52,087 nt of DNA from Acidobacteriota bacterium (GCA_026394055.1 JAPKYZ010000010.1:1-52087); one strand, 5' to 3'. Numbered from the stretch's first letter, positions 14,747 through 23,432 are shown. Notes: a model not told the origin generated them from the sequence alone. Translations and numbers: made by a program.

Positions 14747-16405
14747 TTGACACCCTCTCTCCCCAAGCCGCCTGAAGCCCAACTCCGCGAGTACCGGCGC
14801 GTGCTGCCGTATCTGGCGCCGCATCGGGGGGCGCTGGCTTTTATCATTCTGCTCAGTCTGCTTTCCACCGCCGCCAGCCTGGCAGTACCGCTGCTGAATC
14901 AACGGCTGATCGACAAAGGTCTCCTCGCGCAGGACATGGCCGCGCTGCTGGCCACCGCCGGGTGGATGGCGGGCATGGCGGTGGTGGGCTTTGTGCTGAA
15001 CATCGCCTCCAGCTACGCCTATGTGCGCGTCTCGGCGGCGGTGTTGTTTGCCATGCGCCTGGACATGTACCAGCACCTGCAGCAGATCTCGCCGCGCCAT
15101 CACGCCAAAACGCGGCTGGGCGATTTTGTTTCACGGCTCACCAACGACATTGCGGAAGTGCAGCGCGTCACGGCGGATACGCTGCTGGCACTGCTGGCCA
15201 ATGTGCTGTTTCTCGTCGGCGCGGCAGCGCTGATGATCCGCATCAGTGGCTATTTGTTCGTGGTGGGCGTGGCGATCCTGCCCGTCACGCTCTGGCTGGT
15301 CCGCAAGATGCAGAACCGGCTGGCGGCGCATGTGCGGGTGCTGCGCGAACGGTCAGCTGCCATCGGCAGCTTTCTGATTGAGAGCTTGACCGCCCTGCGG
15401 CTGACGGTGCTCAACAATGCGCAGGCGCGCGAATCGAAGCGCTTCGGCGCGGAGAACCAAAGCTTTGTCGACGCCCTGCTGCGGATGCAGCGGACCAACT
15501 TTTTGGCCGGGGCCATTCCCGCCACGACGGTGACGCTCTCCACCACGGCCGTCTTCCTGATCGGCGGGCGGCAAGTGCTGGAGGGCACGCTCACCCTGGG
15601 CGCCCTGATCGCCTTCCTGGCCTACCATGGCCGCCTGTTGGGCCCGGTGCAGAGCCTGATGTCGCTCTACGGCGGCCTGGTCACTGGCGCGGTCTCCCTG
15701 CGGCGCGTGCATGAGATTTTCGAGATCCCGATTGAAGTCCGCGACGGCTCACACCTGCCCCGGGAGCCGTTTCGCGGCGAGATTGAGTTCCGCGACGTGC
15801 ACTTTGAGCATGTGCTGCAAGGGACAAACTTCCGCCTCCTGCCCGGGCAGACCTACACGCTGATCGGCCCCAGCGGCGCGGGCAAATCGACCATCGCCGA
15901 CCTGATCGTGCGCCTGTTCGACACCACCTCCGGCGAGATCTTGGTCGACGGCCAAGAGATCCGCCAGTGGCCCGTCGCCACCTTGCGCGAGCAGATCGCC
16001 GTAGTGGAGCAGACGCCGATTCTGTTCAACGCCACCGTCGCCGAAAACATCGCCTACTCGCGGCCCACGGCCACCCGCGCCGAGATTGCCGCAGCAGCGG
16101 CAGCCGCAGCCTTGGCCATCTCGCTCGACCAGATGGCCGGCGAACGAGGCACGGGCCTTTCAGCGGGCGAACGCCAACGTATCGCCGTCGCCCGCGCCCT
16201 GCTGCGGGACCCGCGCGTGCTGATCCTCGATGAACCCACCGCCGCGCTCGACGAAGCAACGGCCGACGGAGTGATGACCACCATCCGCGAAGCCCTAAAG
16301 GGCCGCACCGGCCTGCTGATCACCCACCAGCCCCGGGCCATCCTGGGCGAGGTCCTGGAGCTACAGCAAGGCCGCATTGTCGCCCCACCAGGAGCTGCGG
16401 CATGA
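14747..16405 (+). CDS. qhpF: ABC exporter for the amine dehydrogenase gamma subunit
   Basis: 552-residue half transporter: six membrane helices (about 20-310) and an ATPase domain with Walker A GPSGAGKS (about 375), signature LSAGERQR (about 471) and Walker B VLILDEP (about 490). By position in the qhp operon it should carry the cross-linked gamma subunit across the inner membrane. The start is uncertain. TTG 14747 is the first in-frame start but has no ribosome binding site and abuts the T-run of the REP pair. A GTG about 54 nt downstream is the alternative. The stop overlaps the qhpE start by 4 nt. Confidence 0.88.
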   Translation: MTPSLPKPPEAQLREYRRVLPYLAPHRGALAFIILLSLLSTAASLAVPLLNQRLIDKGLLAQDMAALLATAGWMAGMAVVGFVLNIASSYAYVRVSAAVLFAMRLDMYQHLQQISPRHHAKTRLGDFVSRLTNDIAEVQRVTADTLLALLANVLFLVGAAALMIRISGYLFVVGVAILPVTLWLVRKMQNRLAAHVRVLRERSAAIGSFLIESLTALRLTVLNNAQARESKRFGAENQSFVDALLRMQRTNFLAGAIPATTVTLSTTAVFLIGGRQVLEGTLTLGALIAFLAYHGRLLGPVQSLMSLYGGLVTGAVSLRRVHEIFEIPIEVRDGSHLPREPFRGEIEFRDVHFEHVLQGTNFRLLPGQTYTLIGPSGAGKSTIADLIVRLFDTTSGEILVDGQEIRQWPVATLREQIAVVEQTPILFNATVAENIAYSRPTATRAEIAAAAAAAALAISLDQMAGERGTGLSAGERQRIAVARALLRDPRVLILDEPTAALDEATADGVMTTIREALKGRTGLLITHQPRAILGEVLELQQGRIVAPPGAAA

Positions 16406-16989
16406 GCATCGGAGTAGCGATCATCGATAGCGGTGTCAACTCGCGCCACCCTCACGTTTCCGGAGTCGTCGAAGGCCGCTGCTTCGTGCCCGGCGAGCCC
16501 GCTGAGCGCTATCTCGACTACCTGGGCCACGGCACCGCCGTCGCCGGAGCCATCTGCGAAAAAGCACCCGGCGTATCGCTCTACATCGCCAAGGTGTTCC
16601 ACCAGCAGTTGGTGACATCGATTGGCGTTCTGCTCGAAGCGCTCGATTGGTGCCTGGCGCAGCCGGTGCTGTTGGTGAACTTGTCACTCGGAACCACCAA
16701 TGAAGCGCATCGCGACGCCTTCCTGGAGCGCGTCGCCCAAGCCCACTCCCGCGGCCTCCGCCTCGTCTCGCCCGCCGAGGCCCTCCCCGGTTCGCTCGCC
16801 GGCGTGGTGGGCGTCACTCTCGACGACGCCCTCGACCGCGAAACCTACCGCCTCAACCCCGACCGCACCCACTCCGCCTCCGGCTACCCCCGGCCGATCC
16901 CGGGCCGCCCTCCGAACCAGAATCTCCAGGGCATCAGTTTTGCGGTGGCCAATGTGACGGGCTTTTTGGCGCGGGAAGGTGGCGGGTGA
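16402..16989 (+). CDS. qhpE: Subtilisin-like leader protease
   Basis: 195-residue compact subtilase with the catalytic triad Asp9 (IIDSGV), His43 (GHGTAVAG) and Ser179 (GISFAVANVTGF). It has no signal peptide or propeptide, so it acts in the cytosol. In the qhp system QhpE removes the leader of the gamma subunit after QhpD has made the thioethers. ATGA overlap with qhpF indicates coupled translation. It is the last recognised gene of the operon. The flavoprotein gene qhpG and an AraC-type regulator, which often accompany the set, are not in the window. Confidence 0.92.
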   Translation: MSIGVAIIDSGVNSRHPHVSGVVEGRCFVPGEPAERYLDYLGHGTAVAGAICEKAPGVSLYIAKVFHQQLVTSIGVLLEALDWCLAQPVLLVNLSLGTTNEAHRDAFLERVAQAHSRGLRLVSPAEALPGSLAGVVGVTLDDALDRETYRLNPDRTHSASGYPRPIPGRPPNQNLQGISFAVANVTGFLAREGGG

Positions 16990-17045
16990 GTGTGGCGGCT
17001 CTCGACCGTCAGTTGTGGCCCGGTCTCAGGTAGGGTGAACCCGCC

Positions 17046-17606
17046 CTAGAAAACAATGCTGATGGCGATGCCGATGCCGGGGTCGCGGCGATTGTAGAGG
17101 TAGTAGCCGTCGTCGTAGTCGATGTAGACGTCGTCGGTCGAGTACCAGTTGGGGCCCCAGCCTTCCGGCCACGGGTCCACCATCATGAACTGGTAGCCGC
17201 CATAACGGAACCGTGGATAGCCACCGATGATGGCGGGCCGGTTCTGCAAGCGGAAGCCATGCTGGCTGCCGAACTGCAGCACGAAGCGGTTCTGGGGGAT
17301 GACGTAGCCGCCGTAGCCACCACGCTGCGGCCAGCTGCGATGTTGCGTGTGCCACTGGGGGGACTGATGTTGATTCCAGCCCCGGTTCTGGGGCCAAGAA
17401 CCTTGGGGCGCCCAGGTGCGTTGCTTCTGCCACGTGCGGGCTTGCTGCTGGGAGCGACGCTCCTGCACTTGTTGTTGACGCCGTTCCTGCTTTTCGCGGC
17501 CGTGGTTCTGTTTGTCCTTCTGCGGAGCAGCGGCGATCGAGGCAACCGAGCCAAAGTACAGCAGCAAGGCGGTGGCGGCCCAGGGAGAGGTGCGGAATGT
17601 GTTCAT
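17046..17606 (-). CDS. Exported Gln/Arg-rich protein of unknown function
   Basis: 186 residues. A signal peptide (1 to about 27, ending SIAAAP) is followed by a charged stretch rich in Gln, Lys and Arg (about 30-65), then Trp/Gln/Gly-rich sequence. The conserved-looking C-terminus contains PWPEGWGPNWYSTDDVYIDYDDGYYLYNRRDPG, rich in aromatic and acidic residues, and ends in a hydrophobic strand. I recall similar endings in secreted acidobacterial proteins but no function. Its 3' end faces qhpE. The next gene upstream is another exported protein, 45 bp away, so they may be co-transcribed. Confidence 0.75.
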   Translation of the reverse strand: MNTFRTSPWAATALLLYFGSVASIAAAPQKDKQNHGREKQERRQQQVQERRSQQQARTWQKQRTWAPQGSWPQNRGWNQHQSPQWHTQHRSWPQRGGYGGYVIPQNRFVLQFGSQHGFRLQNRPAIIGGYPRFRYGGYQFMMVDPWPEGWGPNWYSTDDVYIDYDDGYYLYNRRDPGIGIAISIVF

Positions 17607-17651
17607 GAGAAGCGTTCTTTCTTGAAGGTCAGACCAAGCAGCGTAGTGCCG

Positions 17652-18572
17652 TTACTGGCGGCGGAACTGGTCCATGTCGCCGGTGGCGGAAATGCGGCAG
17701 GTGCCGGTGCGGATCCGCCGGGTACGGTCCATCGCCTGGTAGTTCACCAGGTAGCTGCCGTTGCCGGGGTCGAGGCCGTGTTGCACGCGGACATCGCCCG
17801 GGGAGACACCCCAGTTGCGGCCAGCCTCGTCCTGACAAAGTGTCAGCGCCTGGGCCCAGGAAGTGCGGTTGCCGTTGCGGCCGCCTTCCATCTGGAACTG
17901 GACCAACTGGCCGGTGGACGACACATTGCAGAATCCGTTCTTGGTGACGCCTTTCGCGTTGCGGAAAGTGAAGTCCACTCGCGAGTCGCCATCCGGCTCC
18001 ACCGAGCCGCGCCGCACCGTGACCCGATTGGCTGGGATATTGCGGGTTTCCATCACCTGCGTGCGGCAGATGTTCAGGGCATCGCGGTTAGAGATAGCAC
18101 CGTTCCAATTGCCGTTCGGCGCGCGCCCGGTCTCCCAGTTGCCGATCCCGCCCGAGTAGCCGAAGTTGTTGCTGCCGCCGCGCCATTCGATGTCGCCGGT
18201 GTAGCCTTCGGAGCCGCCCTTGGGATCTTCAATGCGGATGACAGCAACGCCGCCGCTCGAGTTCGGGTCCCGGACCAGTTGCTGGCTGCCCCGGCCGTCA
18301 ATGCCGTGGAAGCGGAACTGTCCGGGATTGTTGGGCAGTGGCTGATTGCAGACGAAGCGCCGCCACTGGGCCGGCTGGCCGCTCAATTGGCGGATGAGGC
18401 CCCGGTCGCCCTGGATCTCGATGTCGGCGGCCCCGTCCACTTGCACCTCAAAGGTGCACTTGCCATCGCCTTCGCCCCCGGTGATGGTGGCCCGGATCGA
18501 TTGGGCGTGCAGCTGGGCGCCGACAGTGAGGGTGAAGGCGAGCGCGGCGATCTGGACAGTGGTGCGGATCAT
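17652..18572 (-). CDS. Exported protein with duplicated two-cysteine domain
   Basis: 306 residues from the ATG at 18572, whose signal peptide (RTTVQIAALAFTLTVGAQLHAQ) marks the start. The N-terminal half (25-165) is a beta-rich domain with two cysteines. The C-terminal half holds two copies of a roughly 70-residue domain, each of the form DAL-x2-C, then a Val-rich strand, a V.F or V.Y strand, and G-x-C-x-(V/I)-S-x-(T)-G with a final QF. Each copy has two Cys, suggesting a disulfide. I cannot name the domain. Likely periplasmic or surface protein. Confidence 0.75.
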   Translation of the reverse strand: MIRTTVQIAALAFTLTVGAQLHAQSIRATITGGEGDGKCTFEVQVDGAADIEIQGDRGLIRQLSGQPAQWRRFVCNQPLPNNPGQFRFHGIDGRGSQQLVRDPNSSGGVAVIRIEDPKGGSEGYTGDIEWRGGSNNFGYSGGIGNWETGRAPNGNWNGAISNRDALNICRTQVMETRNIPANRVTVRRGSVEPDGDSRVDFTFRNAKGVTKNGFCNVSSTGQLVQFQMEGGRNGNRTSWAQALTLCQDEAGRNWGVSPGDVRVQHGLDPGNGSYLVNYQAMDRTRRIRTGTCRISATGDMDQFRRQ

Positions 18573-18832
18573 GCCGCGATAAGAGCACGCCGGGGCCCGC
18601 GGGCGTGGACGGCAAACAATGGACGCGGCTGATCTGCCGGTGGCGGCGGGGTGCCGATTGGCGTGCGGGTGGCGGATAGCGCCGCGGTGCCTGCGCCACC
18701 ACCGGACCGCGACGAGCTCGCCGTCCATCTCGGCGGCCCTAACGCAGCCGGCGCTCGGTGGGGCGCACGACACTAAGAGGCGCTCTCGATCAAATACGCG
18801 ATCGCAGGACGCTCATCGACCATCCAGACCCT

Positions 18833-19990
18833 TTACTTCTTCAGCCACCGCTCAAAAAACGTCCGCCAAGCCTCGTCCGTCAGGGGACCATTCGGCTTGT
18901 GTCCTTCGCCGGTCAGCACATACTGCAACCGGTGACCAGCGCCATAGAGCTTGTAGACTTCGAGCGCCCGGTTCACGTAGCCCCAGCTTTGGTGATCGTC
19001 CGAATCGCCGCCCGCGTCTTCGGTGTCGCTGCCGCCCAGGATCAGCAGCGGCTTGGGAGCGGCCAAGGCGAGGATTTCGTGGTGGTCATGCTCGAGACCC
19101 GGGCGCTGCGGGTCGGTGTCGAGCAGGCTGAGCACGGTGTGTTGGGGCGTGGGGATGTCCGGGAACGGGCGCGTCCAATCGAGGTACCAGGGCGCGAACC
19201 AGTTGGTGCCGCCGTTGATGGCGATATGCGGGTCGACCGAAACCACCGCCGCGATTTCCGGGGCGAAGGCGGCAACATAGAGAGCGGTCTTGGCGCTTAA
19301 GGAGAAGCCGATAAAGCCGATGCGCTCGCGGTCGACGATCCCCAACGTGCGCAGATACTCGGCTTCGCGGCGGACGTCGTAGACCATCTTGCCCATCCCC
19401 AGCCAGCGGCCGAACCGTTCGTAGACCTTCTCGCTGACGCCATTGCGGAAGCTTGTCCCATCGCGATAGTTCCGGATGTGGGACCAGCCGCAGAGCACCA
19501 CGTAGCCGTGTTCGGCCAGCCATTGGCCCCACCACTGCTCCGGGGCACGATAGTCGGGGGTGGTCGAGGTCCAGGCGATGACGGCGGGGAAGCGGCCCTT
19601 GCCTTTGGGCTTCAGCAGCACGTGCGGCTGGAAGAAGTCGCGCTCCAGGGGCAGTTCCAGCTCGATCCGCTCATAGGTGCCGCGGTCTTCTGTCTTCAAG
19701 ATGCGCGCCTGCCGCAGATCGCCGAACCAGTGGCGATCGGCGGCGGTGGGCTGGAGTTTGCCCAGGATCTGGGTCCACTGGCGAAGCAAGCGGGGGCGCG
19801 AGTGGTCTGACCAATCGCTTGAGTACTTCAGCTTGGCCACCAGAGACGGGATCTCCGTCTCCTCGGCGCGAGGTTGTGGCGACGGACTGCGCGGGTTGGT
19901 GACCCGGTGATAGGTGAACCGCTCCGGGTCATCCGCGGAGAGCGCGTCACCCACGGAAAGCGACAACGCCGCCGCCAGCAGCCAGATCAT
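18833..19990 (-). CDS. Exported alpha/beta hydrolase (esterase-like)
   Basis: 385 residues with a signal peptide (1 to about 19). The alpha/beta hydrolase core is visible: strand FPAVIAWTSTT, nucleophile elbow IGFIGFSLSAKTALYVAAF (Ser in GFSLS), VVSVDPHI, LLILGGSDTEDAG and a late His in TGEGHKPNG. It resembles acetyl xylan esterase or glucuronoyl-esterase-like and dienelactone hydrolase-like enzymes of acidobacteria, which are often predicted to act on plant polysaccharides. The substrate is not determinable. It ends next to an intergenic region of 260 bp and is preceded by the phosphomannomutase gene 15 bp upstream. Confidence 0.8.
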   Translation of the reverse strand: MIWLLAAALSLSVGDALSADDPERFTYHRVTNPRSPSPQPRAEETEIPSLVAKLKYSSDWSDHSRPRLLRQWTQILGKLQPTAADRHWFGDLRQARILKTEDRGTYERIELELPLERDFFQPHVLLKPKGKGRFPAVIAWTSTTPDYRAPEQWWGQWLAEHGYVVLCGWSHIRNYRDGTSFRNGVSEKVYERFGRWLGMGKMVYDVRREAEYLRTLGIVDRERIGFIGFSLSAKTALYVAAFAPEIAAVVSVDPHIAINGGTNWFAPWYLDWTRPFPDIPTPQHTVLSLLDTDPQRPGLEHDHHEILALAAPKPLLILGGSDTEDAGGDSDDHQSWGYVNRALEVYKLYGAGHRLQYVLTGEGHKPNGPLTDEAWRTFFERWLKK

Positions 19991-20005
19991 GGGAGTCCGT
20001 TCCCG

Positions 20006-21367
20006 CTAGCCCATCACGGCTTTGGTTTCTTCGGCCAACGCCTGATCCACTTCCGCCTTGTACTGGTTCAGCAGTTCAGTGGAAGTGGCCTCAAAGCGCA
20101 TCACGAGCACCGGTTGCGTGTTCGAGGCGCGAACGAGTCCCCAGCCGTGTTCGAACAGGACGCGGACGCCGTCGATGTCGACCACGTTGTGGGTCTTCTT
20201 GAAGCGCTCCACCATGCGGCGCACCACTTCGAACTTCTTGTCGTCCGGACAGTCGAAGCGGATCTCGGGCGTCACCACCGTTTTGGGCAGCATCTCGGTT
20301 TGACCGGAAAGCGGCTTGCCGCTATTCGAAACAATCTCCAGCAGGCGGCAGGCGGCGTAGAGGGCGTCGTCGTAGCCGTAGTAGCGGTCGCCAAAGAACA
20401 TGTGGCCGGACATTTCACCGGCCAGCTCGGCATGCTCTTCCTTCATCTTGGCCTTGATCAGCGAGTGGCCGGTGCGGTACATGATCGGGTTGCCGCCCAG
20501 GCGCTTCAGCTCGTCATAGAGCACCTGCGAGCACTTCACTTCGCCGATAAACGTCGCGCCCGGCTTGCGGGTCAAGATCTCACGGCCATAGATCAGCATC
20601 AGGATGTCGCCCCAGACGACATTGCCATGCTCATCCACGGCGCCGATGCGGTCCGAGTCGCCATCGAAGGCGATGCCCAGTTCGGCACCCTTTTCCTTCA
20701 CGGCGGCGACGAGATGCTTCAGGTTCTTCTCCACCGTCGGGTCCGGGTGATGGTTGGGGAAGTTGCCGTCCATGTCGAAGAACAGCTCAGTCGAATCGAT
20801 GTTCAGCTTCTTGGCCAGACGCGTCATCACGGGTCCCGCGACGCCGTTGCCCCCATCAAAGACCACCTTCACGCGGCGGGCCCAATGGAACTGGCTGGCG
20901 ATCTCATCCACGTAAGGCGTCACAACGTCGGCCGTCTTCAAGCTGCCTTCGCCCGTGTCGAGGTCGCCCGATTCGATCATGTGATAGAGCTTCTGGATCT
21001 CTTCGCCGTGCAGCGAGGTCTCCGACGTCATGCCCTTGAAGCCGTTGAACTCCGCCGGGTTGTGGGAGCCCGTGATCATGATGCCGCCGTCGGTCTTTAA
21101 GTGGTAGACCGAGTAGTAGAGCAGCGGTGTGGGCACGATGCCGATGTCGGTGACATGGCAGCCTGCCTTCAGCAGGCCTTTCAGCAGGGCCTCATGCAGC
21201 CGCGGACCGCTCAACCGCGTGTCCCGGCCGAGCGATATATGGGGGCCAGAATGGCGCTTCAAATACGTGCCATAGGCTTGTCCCAACACTTCAATATCGG
21301 GCGACAGCAACTGCTCATCCGCCACACCGCGGATGTCGTACTCACGAAAAATCTGAGGGCTCAGCAT
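20006..21367 (-). CDS. Phosphomannomutase/phosphoglucomutase
   Basis: 453 residues, the full length of the bacterial PMM/PGM family (AlgC/ManB type). The N-terminus FREYDIRG, the catalytic phosphoserine loop ITGSHNPAEFNG (Ser101), the metal loop DGDSDRIG and the sugar loop GEMSGHMFF are all present, and the C-terminal phosphate-binding region is EHGWGLVRASNTQP. It converts hexose 6-phosphates to 1-phosphates for nucleotide-sugar and envelope polysaccharide synthesis. Cytosolic. The downstream esterase gene starts 15 bp after its stop. Confidence 0.93.
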   Translation of the reverse strand: MLSPQIFREYDIRGVADEQLLSPDIEVLGQAYGTYLKRHSGPHISLGRDTRLSGPRLHEALLKGLLKAGCHVTDIGIVPTPLLYYSVYHLKTDGGIMITGSHNPAEFNGFKGMTSETSLHGEEIQKLYHMIESGDLDTGEGSLKTADVVTPYVDEIASQFHWARRVKVVFDGGNGVAGPVMTRLAKKLNIDSTELFFDMDGNFPNHHPDPTVEKNLKHLVAAVKEKGAELGIAFDGDSDRIGAVDEHGNVVWGDILMLIYGREILTRKPGATFIGEVKCSQVLYDELKRLGGNPIMYRTGHSLIKAKMKEEHAELAGEMSGHMFFGDRYYGYDDALYAACRLLEIVSNSGKPLSGQTEMLPKTVVTPEIRFDCPDDKKFEVVRRMVERFKKTHNVVDIDGVRVLFEHGWGLVRASNTQPVLVMRFEATSTELLNQYKAEVDQALAEETKAVMG

Positions 21368-21409
21368 TCAATGATTACGGTATCAGGGTTCGTGGGAGGC
21401 TGGCAGCGC

Positions 21410-22048
21410 CTACCGGCTGGCGGCGGGCGTCACCTTCAAGTTGGCGAAGTACCCTTCGGTGCCCGGCCCGATCCACAGCAGCACATCGCCACTGATCGCA
21501 CCCAGCTTCAAGTCGTTCACGATCAGGCAAGGCTGGGCGGCGCCGTGAACGTAAAGCTTGGCCGTGACGCCCTCCACCACCACCTTGTACTTGGTCCAGG
21601 CACCCGGCTCCAGATCGACGTAGCTTTCGTACTTCTCCGGAGCCTCTTTGCGCAAACGCGCAAAGTCGAAGTCCGGGTGCATCGCGTATTGCGTCGAATG
21701 GTTGCGGCGCACTTGATCGTCCACCCGGCCATTGGTGGGGCGCAGATAGATGTGCTCGTACTGGCCAGTGCTTTGGAGCCGGAACCCCATCCCGATAAAG
21801 CCGCGCGCGCCACCCGCCGCCCCCGCTCGCGGAGCTCCGGCGATGTCCACTTCAATGGTGCCGCTTGAAAAAGCCGGACCTTTCAGCACGGCGTACGCTT
21901 CGCCGTTATTCACCTCGCCGGCCTCGACCACCTTCATGGCCGGGCGGCCGCGGTAAGTGGTGGCGGTGACCGTGGTGCGGTGGGGCACAAGCTGGTCAAC
22001 GGTCTGGGCCGCCGCCGCGATCGTCAGGGCAAAGGTGAGTATCCGCAT
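21410..22048 (-). CDS. Exported LamG/DUF1080-like domain protein
   Basis: 212 residues from the ATG at 22048, which begins a signal peptide (MRILTFALTIAAAAQ). The rest looks like one concanavalin-like jelly roll: GTIEVDIAGAPR, FIGMGFRLQSTGQYEHIYLRPTNG, YVDLEPGAWTKYKVVVEGVTAKLYVHG and GDVLLWIGPGTEGYFANLKV. This is the pattern of DUF1080/3-keto-disaccharide hydrolase-like or LamG sugar-binding domains. Carbohydrate binding or cleavage is inferred. The long in-frame extension upstream of this start is antisense to the cyclase-like gene and was rejected. Confidence 0.75.
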   Translation of the reverse strand: MRILTFALTIAAAAQTVDQLVPHRTTVTATTYRGRPAMKVVEAGEVNNGEAYAVLKGPAFSSGTIEVDIAGAPRAGAAGGARGFIGMGFRLQSTGQYEHIYLRPTNGRVDDQVRRNHSTQYAMHPDFDFARLRKEAPEKYESYVDLEPGAWTKYKVVVEGVTAKLYVHGAAQPCLIVNDLKLGAISGDVLLWIGPGTEGYFANLKVTPAASR

Positions 22049-22204
22049 TGTTGGCTGCTTCTTGTTCTCCAGTTTGACGCATCTACTCCGGCGGAGGCAC
22101 CGGCCTGGCTGCCTCCGGTCGTATGGTAGGCTGACGGGGCAGCGGCCCGCCGTCGGGCAAGGAGAGATGAGATCGCGATCCACCGTAACGACCCGAAGTT
22201 CCGC

Positions 22205-23428
22205 TTGGAAAAGATTGGCATGCCCGCCAGCCATGCCGCGAAGTTCAATCAGATTGCCGTCCAGGAAAACTATCTGATCCTGTGCCGGTCGCCCGGGCCG
22301 ACGTGCTGTCAGTTGCTGGAGCAGGGGTTTGATACCAAAGGCTTCCGCGTCCATGCCAAGTCCTGCGATTGGGGCCCGATGGCGGGCTACGTTCTGCGTG
22401 ATCCGCGGCTGAACAAAAAAGGCGCGTCGGGCATTGAGTTCAACCGCGAGCAGCACCAGGAAGCGATCGTCGATACGAATCACGCGGGCTGGAAGGCGGC
22501 CACCACGCCCCTCAAGCTCTACCCGGCGCGCGTGCGGTGGCTGCAGCGCCAGGGATTGATCCACATCACCCCTGTGGGCCGCGATTCCAACCGCTATACC
22601 GGCGTCGCCCGGCACTCCACGGGAATCTCGTTCCAGTACGTCTTGATCTACGAGCAGGTGGGCGGCCAGAACGTTTGGGGCGTCTACCTGGACAACAAAG
22701 CGACGCCGCGCCTCCATCCCCAGGAAGTGGGTGTCGCCCGCCGGTACTACTACCAGCAAGGCCGTTTCGGCACCCAGTATGAGGCGATGCTGGCCATGAC
22801 CAATCCCATTGGCTACACATCCTGGCCCACGGGCGACTTCCGCAACGCCATCACCGGCGACTACGATCTATTCGCGCTATGGCCCACCGTGGCGGCCTAC
22901 GACCACTCAGGCAAGGACCGGCGCATTCTCGGTACCGCCAGCGCGCTCACCGACGGTCGCGCCATCGACCATATGGAGCACAACTTTACGGAGGTGGACG
23001 ACCACCACCAAGCCACCAAGATTGGCAACATCACCGACCGTCTGTACGAGCTCTGCCAATTGCTGAATTCCGCGATTGGCGGAGCCGTCAGCCCCAATTC
23101 AGTGCCCAGCGGCCCTTTCCCAGAGCGGATGGTCTGCTGGCATAGTGACGAAGCGGCCCGGCCCGGGGTCACCGATGTGGACCTGCCCATGATCGCCTTC
23201 GCGCCGTCCGGCCTGGAGATTGGCGTCGAAACCATGGCCGATTTCAAGGAGCTGGTGGATGTCGCGCTGGTGGCGGGCTTCAAGGTAAATCTGGCCGAAG
23301 GCTGGACCAGCCACGCCAAGGCCAAACCCAATCAACTGGGCCCCGACTATCTGCCCTTGGTTCCCAGTTGGCGCCCGCCCGGCCAGCCAGCGCCGATGCT
23401 GAAGATTCCGGCCTGGTACAACAGCTAA
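22205..23428 (+). CDS. ExoY/edema factor-like nucleotidyl cyclase toxin
   Basis: About 407 residues resembling class II adenylate cyclase toxins (anthrax edema factor, Pseudomonas ExoY). FDTKGFRVHAKSCDWGPMAG carries Lys45, His50 and Lys52 at the spacing of edema factor Lys346, His351 and Lys353. GDYDLFALWP holds the metal-binding Asp219 and Asp221. TKIGNITDR and WHSDEAARPG (His313) match the ExoY switch region, but the ribose-contact Asn is Arg319. In known toxins eukaryotic calmodulin or actin activates the enzyme, which floods host cells with cyclic nucleotides. No signal peptide or secretion gene is seen. The start is unsettled: TTG 22205 and ATG 22220 are in frame, yet coding-like sequence extends upstream to a strong AAGGAG at 22159-22164. 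Activity is inferred. Confidence 0.82.
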   Translation: MEKIGMPASHAAKFNQIAVQENYLILCRSPGPTCCQLLEQGFDTKGFRVHAKSCDWGPMAGYVLRDPRLNKKGASGIEFNREQHQEAIVDTNHAGWKAATTPLKLYPARVRWLQRQGLIHITPVGRDSNRYTGVARHSTGISFQYVLIYEQVGGQNVWGVYLDNKATPRLHPQEVGVARRYYYQQGRFGTQYEAMLAMTNPIGYTSWPTGDFRNAITGDYDLFALWPTVAAYDHSGKDRRILGTASALTDGRAIDHMEHNFTEVDDHHQATKIGNITDRLYELCQLLNSAIGGAVSPNSVPSGPFPERMVCWHSDEAARPGVTDVDLPMIAFAPSGLEIGVETMADFKELVDVALVAGFKVNLAEGWTSHAKAKPNQLGPDYLPLVPSWRPPGQPAPMLKIPAWYNS

Positions 23429-23432
23429 GCGC

